DNA of 64,000 nt from Kitagawia praeruptora (lineage: Eukaryota > Streptophyta > Magnoliopsida > Apiales > Apiaceae). The DNA lies in the NCBI GenBank assembly GCA_037693485.1, contig CM075347.1, positions 149,766,501 to 149,830,500 on the forward strand, in the 5' to 3' direction. A model generated the notes under the pieces. The model worked only from the letters and a program-made list of their open reading frames with translations. It was not told the DNA's origin and did not search any database. Both the position numbers and the translations under genes were made by a program. Shown here piece by piece: positions 56,999 through 64,000 of this stretch (positions within the stretch are counted from its first letter, which is position 1; every line of letters starts with the position of its first letter).

Positions 56999-59900
56999 TG
57001 TGACGCCCCCAAATCCGAGGTCAGAGATTCAGGTCGTCACATCACCATTCAACCATATCATACCTGTATTAACTTTACAACTCAACAATACATCCATCCA
57101 GACCTCAATCTTACGCACATACAAGTTAGAGCCTCAGAAACGATAATCAAAAGTAACACTAAATATTACAATTCATCTGTACAATCCAGAATCTTACGCA
57201 CTTCCACTTATACAACTACACTTGAAGACAAGTCTTACTATTACAGTTGAAAACCTATCAGACTTACTCTGTAGTATTTTTCAGGAACTAAATCATCTCC
57301 GGGGTAAATCTCCTACTCCTCTTCTGTTGGTGCGGAGTTAACCGACCAAGTTCTTCTTTTTCTGAAAAGTTTTTATAAAGCAAGAATGAGCTACATAATG
57401 CTCAGCAAGTTCACCATTTTGGAATATAATAAAGTGGTTTATTTTGAAAACGTTCCCAACTGTATGGGTGTATATCTCAGATTACAAAACATAACTCGAC
57501 AATATATATGTCCGAGTTTGTATAAAACATATATACTCACTAAGGAGCTTTAAGAATAACATATGAATCCTTTACAAGGTTCTCATTTCAATATATCTCA
57601 AGTTTGAAAATATATACGTATGAGTATATCAGTTTCGGCAAAACACTCTACGGTTAACATAATGTACAGGGAATGCATTGATGCAAAACCTCTTTCCTTC
57701 CATTAGCTTAGAAGGTTTCTCATTCAAAAACATTTCATTCTTTGAAATAATTGCAAGAGTGCACTAACACGTGCCAATCTCTATAGAAAATCTTGCAGTT
57801 CTAGATACTGCACGATGTTAATATTTTTCTTATCAAAAACCACACTATTGGCAACTTGGCACTTAGGCCCAAGAAGCAGTGTTTGAGTATTTTTCCAAAG
57901 TGGAGGATGGGACTGGAAGAAAACATAAAAACCTGACAAGGATTGACGATGATCAGTCGCCACATCCAAGTCCAATAATCCGCGGGTCTTCTCTACCGAT
58001 AGAAGGATAGAAACTACATCCGTAACTATCCTCGGGTGAAAACTACATCTGTAATCACCCTTGATGAAAACTACATCCGTAATCATCCTTCGGCAACACC
58101 TGGGCCGGAATAATAATTGATGGACCGCCTGGCTCACGGCCGCTTACACATCCCGGGAATCGTTCGTCAACGATTCCCACACCTGCCAGAGTCCCCTTTT
58201 TCTTTTCTTTCCAAAATCATTTTGATAGAAAACCTGAGTAGTTGAAGTTCGACCTCAGTCGTCCGATAATTCTTGAAAAACGTACAAGAAGCAAATGCTG
58301 ACCGGGGGTTTTCGAAAATGTTTTGGGTCCGAAAGAGTTCAAGTTTGAAAATGCTGAAGGTATCTTGGATTAGTTTTGTCTTTAAAAATAATGAACGATA
58401 ATTAATAAATAATATTTTTAGATTTAATATATAAACAATTAGTAAAATCATTATTTAATTAAAATAAGCTTTTAATCCAAGATAGGTATTTTTGAGTATT
58501 TTTAACAACGTAAAAATAATAAATACGTAAGTATACGATACTTCCCGAATGACCTTTCGGGTTTTCGTAATTTAATCACGATACAATAATATACCGCTCC
58601 CCGGTCAATAGTATATTTGGACCGCTACGACCTCTATTGCTAGAGTCGTTGTCCGAAGAAACATTTTCATTCTAAGTTCAAGGGTGTACAAACACATATG
58701 CATATATCTCAAACTTCAACATAATCTCATAAAGCATACGCATATAATACGTTTGGAACTACAAACACAAAAGTGAAAAATCCTTATATATAAGTTTTGT
58801 AAAGTAGACTTGCATAGGTAAAATCAAGAATATAATATTTTGAAATTAAATACTTAGGGTTGGAAAACTTGCCTTGGTGAAGTTGGGGTGGTCGGCTCAC
58901 GAAGTGGAACGGAAATCTATACATAATCAATATTTGTACGTTAGTGCCTTAACAACGCTACTTAATCATAAGGTTTTAAAAATCGTAAGACCAACTTAAC
59001 GACTCCACTTGTGACCACTAACCCTCTCATATGACCATGTCGTCACATTATCACTTTCGTTACCCATTCGACTCAAATCTATTCCTCGAACTCGAAACTC
59101 AAGTGAATATCCTTAAGCTACTTTAAACTAATCCTCTAAGTGGTTTTTCACTTGTGCACACTTCGCTCTAACATTTTTATAAAATTGGAAAATTCGAGTT
59201 TTAATCAGATTCTTTTTGTGCAGCCTTCCTCACTGTAAGACCTAGCTAACCTCAATTTTTCACAATGTTTGCAGAAAGTTTGGGGGTCCAAAGACAGTTC
59301 ACAAACAGACCATACAGTGCAGTCCGGATTTCAGAACCACTCCTCACTCTTCAGGTCATAACTCAAAATCTATACATCACCTAGACATGAGACTTATATT
59401 TCTGGAAACTACATTCAAATACCTTTCTAACCATGGGTATTAGACCCTCGGGAGACAAGTTTAAGGGGTTCAAAAGCCTACTGCAATGCAGTGCATACTC
59501 CCAGAATATTTACACATTACTCATCCTTACTCCAACCTTCAAGAACTCCACTTATACATCATATCCACCATCAAAACCACCAAGACATGACTCTCTAGCA
59601 TACAAGGGGTTACATACTCTAAGTACAAGCTTTAAAATCATCATAACAAGCACATAACTTCAAGATCTCACCATCTATAACTCATACTACCAAGATATGC
59701 ACTAATACTTGTGGATCTAACATTATAAAGCATAAACAAACCATGACTAAGAGTGGTTAGGGTTTTATACCTTCTTGAGTATCTAGGAGCCTTGGATAAG
59801 CCTTATGATCCTTAAGAACACCTTGGATGAGCCTTTACAAGCCTTAAACTTCAAGATCTAAAAGATAACCAACCTTGGTTACTATTCACTCAAACTTTCA

Positions 59901-60728
59901 ACAATTAATATCTCAAGATTGGATGGTTAGAAAGCTATGAAATTGATAACATACCTTCACTATGATACAAGGAGGCTCTAGGAATTTTATTGTGATTTGT
60001 GAGTGGGTGGGAGTTGAAGAAAAATCTTCTTCTTCCCCCTTGGAAGAGCTTGGCCGAGAGCTTCAAGGAGAGAGGGAGAGAGAGTGGTTTGGTTGGGTGA
60101 TTTTGAAATAATGAAGTGTATTATTGTGATATGTATTGATGTGTGTATGTATTGTGTCACATGTTGACACCCTAGGGTTAGTAGACTAGCCCCCCACCAT
60201 GCCCTCTTGTCTCCTTGGTTGTAGCACCATCCAACTAGTCACTATTCATGGTTACTTTATGCTTTATGCTTTCTAGTCCATTTCCTAACTAGCTAGTTAC
60301 ATGGCACTTGCATGCAATATCCTTCCTTGTATTATTATTTCTCCACCAATGCTTGTCACTTAATCCTTATTTCATATCGTATCTTAATTAAATTCCTCGT
60401 AATAATATTTTGTCGCGTAGAGATTTCCTTTGTAATTCCTTAAGTACTTAATTGTGTAAATTCCCTAAATATCCATAACTTCTTGTCATAGTCTCTTAAA
60501 ATCCTTTAATACTCTAATAACTCTCAAATCCCAAGTTTTTATAAATCTTAAGGGCAGTAGGCCTCTTGCCTTAACAATCTCCCCTTATTCTTACACAGTG
60601 AACGTAACAACATAAATTTCTCAGATAACCAATTCCATTAAACAACATAGGTGACTAAAAAGGTCCCAAATTCACAATGTCATATGATATTATATTCTTA
60701 AAAAATTACAAAAATCAGGGTTCTTACA
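56999..60728 (-). repeat. G2 LTR3
   Basis: The outer (5') LTR of the complex. It differs from LTR2 at about four sites (three near 59370-59410 and one near 59912). AGTTG and intact T1 pol follow. Confidence 0.94.
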
Positions 60729-61404
60729 AGTTGGATCATCATCTCCACCATCTTCTATGTTGGAGTCATCACCGTCATCATCATCATCATTAAAGAATAA
60801 GCCTGCAACTTTTCTTTCTTCCTCGCTCCATCTCCAATAATCAGATTCATCGAACTCAACATCTCGAGAAATGATTAATTTCTTCGTGAGGGGATTATAG
60901 AGTCTGTACGCCTTACTTCTTTTATCATATCCGGAAAAAATGCATTTATCACCTTTGTCATCCAACTTCTTTCTTTTTTGATCTGGAACATGTGCATATG
61001 CAATGCACCCAAAAATTCTGAGATGTCCCACTGATGGTTTGCTTCCACTCCATGCTTCATTTGGAGTTTTGTTCCTGACACTTTTTGTTGGACAGCGATT
61101 CAACAAATAAACTGCACATAATACGGCTTCAGCCCAGAAAGTTCTTGGCATGTGTTTTGCCTTCACCATGCTCCTTGCCATGTCAAGAATGGTGCAATTC
61201 TTCCTCTCTGCAACTCCATTTTGTTGTGGAGTATATGCCGTTGTCAACTGATGATTTATTCCATGTGCTCTGCAGAAGCTTCTGAACAAGTTTGAAGTGT
61301 ACTCGCCTCCTCTGTCTGATCGAAGTACCTTCAAATAATGGCCACTTTGCTTTTCTGCCAGTGATTTGAACTCCTTGAATTTATCAAGAGCCTCCGCCTT
61401 TTTT
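60729..61404 (-). pseudogene. T1 integrase C-terminal half (original copy)
   Basis: Contains SDRGGEY and GVAERKN, then EVLCAVYLLNRCPT-like text, FGCIAYAHVPDQKRKK and an acidic Asp-rich run before the G2 insertion. It is separated from the upstream half by a one-base deletion in a T run at 61399-61405 that the two fragment copies do not share. Confidence 0.9.
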
Positions 61405-62805
61405 TAATGATATAGACCCAACTTTTCCTGCTAAAATCATCAATAAAAGTTAGGTAATACCTATTCCTGCCAAGTGATGGAATATCAAATGGACCGACAA
61501 TATCAGTGTGAACAGTCTCCAATGGCCTTCTGGCTTTCCATGATTTTCCGAACGGAAAGCTTTGTCGGTGTTGCTTCCCCTTGACACACGCTTCACACAA
61601 ATTATCTGGTTCCTTGATTTCTGGCAAGCCGTCCACCATCTTTGTCTTTGATAATAATTTTAAGCCAAAAAATCCAAGATGACCAAATCTCAAATGCCAC
61701 AACCACGAGTCATTTTTAATGACCGACTTCAAACACTTTTGCACCTTCGTCTGCATATCAAGTGTGAACAGACGATTCTTTGACATCTCCACATTTGCAA
61801 TTAATTCTCGAACCTGATTTCTGATGATAAGAGAATTATCCTGCATCTGAATATTATATCCCTTCTCCACAAGTTGGCCAAGACTGATGATATTACTTTT
61901 CATAGCAGGTATATAATAAACATCATTTATATACTTTTTCTCACCTTTCTTTGTCACAATTGTAACAATACCTTTCCCTTTGACTGGAATCTTCGATGAG
62001 TCACCAAAAGTAACTTCTCCACTGATGGTGTTATCTATCTCCGTAAATAATTCCTTATGGCCACACATGTGATTGCTGGCTCCCGAATCAAGATACCATG
62101 TATTCTTCTTGCCTTCGTCATCTCCTTTGTAAGTGAGGAACATAGCGAAACCCACATCTTTGTCTTCTCTTGCTGCTGCAAAATGACTCCTTTCTTCCAC
62201 CTTCGGTGATCTACACTCGTAACTGAAGTGACCATATTTGTTGCAATTATAACATTGTAATTGAGACTTGTCACCTCGTTGTTGGAATCCGCCTCTTCCT
62301 CGGCCTCTAAAATTTTGACCACGACCAGATGGTTGATAACCTTGAGAATTTTGTCCTCTACTAAACGTCTGTCTTCCACGTCCTTGTCCTCCTCGGTAGC
62401 CACCTCTGCCACGAACAGAACTGTTACTGCTAGAACTGTCACCGATGGATACTTTACTTTGCAATGCCTTCTCCAAATGACTTTCATCATCATATTGATT
62501 CATTCGCTGCTCGTGCGCTTGAAGTGAACCAACTAGCTTGTCAATTGAAATTGTGGACAGATCTTTTGACTCCTCGATAGACGTAACAACATAATCAAAT
62601 TTTCTAATCAACGAACGGAGAAATTTTTCCATCACCCGAACATCATCGAGGCTTTCTCCATTTCTTTTCATCTCATTTGTTACCGTTTTCAAATGCGTAA
62701 CATAATCACCGATATTTTCCGAGCTCTACATTTTTAAATTCTCAAACTCGCCACGTAGTACTTGGAGCTGCACCTTTTTCACTTTTTCCACACCTTGGAA
62801 TGATT
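61331..62805 (-). pseudogene. T1 gag C-part, zinc knuckle, protease, pre-integrase and integrase start
   Basis: From the upstream end: the gag remainder (VMEKFLRSLIRKFDYVVTSI), an RGG/Gln-rich segment (RGRGGYRGGQGRGR), the CCHC knuckle CYNCNKYGHFSYEC, protease WYLDSGASNHMCG, pre-integrase WLWHLRFGHLG and CEACVKGKQ, and the integrase start HTDIVGPF. A TAG in the 62730 area and the frameshift near 61399 bound the intact stretch. Confidence 0.92.
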
Positions 62806-62806
62806 T

Positions 62807-63118
62807 TTACAAAATCTCCCACGCCTCTTTTGCTCTCTTTGCATTTGAAATTTTTTCGAAGGTGGATTCGTCGACACCTTGAAAAATTGTGTATAACGCC
62901 TTGTTGTCTTTTTTCCGAAATTCTTTTAACGCCATCTTCTCGGCATTAGGAAGTGCTGCTTCAGCGATAGCATCTTCGGGCTCGCTATAGCCGCTTTCAA
63001 TGATATCCCCATTATCGTACGAACCGAGTAACACCTTCATTTGGATACTCCAGTTTCCATAATTTTTAGCCGTCAACTTTGGAATATTTTGTTGCACCAT
63101 ATTCGCCATTTTTTTCAA
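62807..63118 (-). pseudogene. T1 gag N-terminal part
   Basis: The likely start is the ATG at 63109 (MANMVQQNIPKL). Copia Gag pattern: YGNWSIQMKVLLGSYD, ALYTIFQGVDE, AKRAKEAWEIL. It stops at a TAA that interrupts the domain; the same frame continues beyond it. Confidence 0.9.
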
Positions 63119-63362
63119 AAAAAATATCTTTGAACAGTATAAATGAACAATACCTTATGTATGAATAGTAACGTATGTATGAATAGTACCGTATGAATAG
63201 TGTCGTACAGTATTCATGAATAGTACCGTATGAACAGTATCCGTGAATAGTACCATATGAACAGTACTTCGTCTTCTACGGCGTGAACGGTATTTTCCGG
63301 CAGAAATAGTGACCGGAATTTTTTTCAGAAATTTGTAAATTTCTTCTCCGAACGAAACCTTA
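63119..63362 (-). other. T1 leader with GAATAGTA repeats
   Basis: Non-coding. GAATAGTA/G with ACCGTAT neighbours recurs at about 63163, 63181, 63195, 63218 and 63244. Confidence 0.8.
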
Positions 63363-63374
63363 GCTCTGATGCCA
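63363..63374 (-). other. T1 primer-binding site
   Basis: The minus strand reads TGGCATCAGAGC, near-identical to the initiator-Met complement, two bases from the LTR. Confidence 0.88.
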
Positions 63375-63376
63375 CT

Positions 63377-63799
63377 TGTTGGAAACGTAGATGGGCTCTT
63401 GCACCAAATATATAAAATCTTTGTATAACACAAACACACACCTATATGTATTAATAATAATAAGCTATAACTTTCTTACACAACAACAAGGCTTCAGCCT
63501 CTTCTGAAGAGCTTCAGCTCTCTTTTCTCTCTAACTTACAAACTCACTCTTGGTATGTTTTCCTTACTTTGGTGTGTCTTTACAATGCATATGGGCTGCC
63601 TTATTTATAGGCTCTAAAATGCTTATGTAACTGCTTACATATGTTGTTATATGTTTTCCCATGCAGCCTACCAAAACAACTACACACGTATTTGACTTGC
63701 AACCTTCCAGCATGCATTCATGTTGACAACCTACCATATAAGACTTCTTTGATTCACATGCTTGCAATTTTTGTTGACTTAGAGTTTGAAATTCTAACA
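63377..63799 (-). repeat. T1 5' LTR
   Basis: 423 bp, TGTTGGAAACG...TTCTAACA, followed by ATTTT at 63800-63804. Confidence 0.96.
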
Positions 63800-63804
63800 A
63801 TTTT

Positions 63805-63976
63805 GCATTCTCAGAGAGGACCAGCGGTGGACATACAGTTAGATAGCTTGCTTAACTACTGTTGGGCATGGCCCCGTAGGGAAGAGAGTCACATATATAG
63901 GTTGTTTAACGACAGGTACTACTTTGGTCAGGTAATAGAAGTTCATGGGCACAAATTTTTAATTTCAGGGGTATAG
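63805..63976 (+). pseudogene. Right half of the open frame split by T1
   Basis: Continues the frame of 32213-32379 for about 57 residues (LDSLLNYCWAWPRREES, IYRLFNDRYYFGQVIEVHG) to a TAG. Composition and length without stops look protein-like, but I cannot name a family. Confidence 0.4.
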
Positions 63977-64000
63977 AATATTTCTTTTCTATATAGAAAT

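Larger units (their letters stand above)
34531..60728 (-). mobile_element. G2: Ty3/gypsy LTR element complex, tandemly rearranged
   Basis: Three 3,730-bp LTRs (34531, 45765, 56999) are spaced exactly 11,234 bp apart. Between LTR and interior lies a 1,550-bp piece of T1 (38261-39810, 49495-51044), followed by 5,954 bp of gypsy interior. The interior touches the next LTR through an initiator-Met primer site. Only a C-terminal integrase/chromodomain piece is clearly readable, and the rest of pol is heavily decayed. G2 is therefore a non-autonomous, LARD-like element that was later rearranged and duplicated. Confidence 0.88.
32380..63799 (-). mobile_element. T1: Tork-like Ty1/copia retrotransposon carrying the nested G2 complex
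   Basis: Two 423-bp LTRs with TGTTGG...TAACA ends and the ATTTT duplication bound the element. Without the insertion it is about 5.2 kb, a normal copia size. Gag, zinc knuckle, protease, integrase, RT and RNase H follow in copia order on the minus strand. G2 sits between integrase and RT. Lesions are two stops in gag, a one-base deletion near 61399 and a TGA at 33914. LTRs differ at about 4 of 423 sites. Confidence 0.95.

Overview
This window is a retrotransposon-packed stretch of a plant nuclear genome, most likely a eudicot. It holds Ty3/gypsy chromovirus-like and Ty1/copia elements (including Sirevirus-type), initiator-Met tRNA primer sites, a small hAT MITE, a Helitron-like end pair, and fragments of two plant genes. 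I see no intact host gene, rRNA, tRNA or CRISPR array. Almost all coding sequence belongs to transposons and lies on the minus strand. Element names used below (G1, S1-S3, T1, G2) are mine.

Layout. (1) 1-8627: G1, a Tekay-like Ty3/gypsy element cut by the left window edge, with gag-protease-RT-RNase H-integrase, a small extra ORF upstream of gag, a primer-binding site and a 3.3-kb 5' LTR. (2) 8628-10043: unassigned AT-rich sequence. (3) 10044 to about 28025: S1, a Sirevirus-type copia element whose gag is split by two further insertions: S2 (14582-21434, target duplication CAACC), a non-autonomous element with a giant ORF and no RT or integrase, and S3 (21699-23729, duplication TAGGT), a solo LTR. 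(4) about 28026-32379: AT-rich flank with a 391-bp Helitron-like element, a 333-bp hAT MITE with an 8-bp duplication, a perfect hairpin, and adjoining fragments of a TENA_E-like gene and an ABCB transporter gene. (5) 32380-63799: T1, a Tork-like copia element (423-bp LTRs, duplication ATTTT). Its pol is broken at 34530 by G2, a second gypsy element (3,730-bp LTRs, duplication AGTTG). (6) 63800-64000: flank continuing the sequence left of T1.

The most unusual structure is G2. It is not a simple LTR-internal-LTR insertion. It is an 11,234-bp unit (G2 LTR + 1,550 bp of T1 copia + 5,954 bp of decayed gypsy interior) present twice in tandem, followed by a third LTR and the rest of T1. LTR2 resembles LTR3, while copia fragment 2 resembles fragment 1. 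That is the pattern expected from one unequal crossover near the right end of an LTR.

How the parts work together: G1, S1 and T1 each once encoded a full Gag-Pol, and each now has stops, frameshifts or a lost catalytic residue. S2 and G2 lack usable pol but have nearly identical LTRs, so they were probably mobilised in trans by relatives. The three Sirevirus-type LTR families share terminal motifs and a stem-loop whose stems differ in sequence but stay complementary. Family assignments come from motif recognition by eye; no database search was run.
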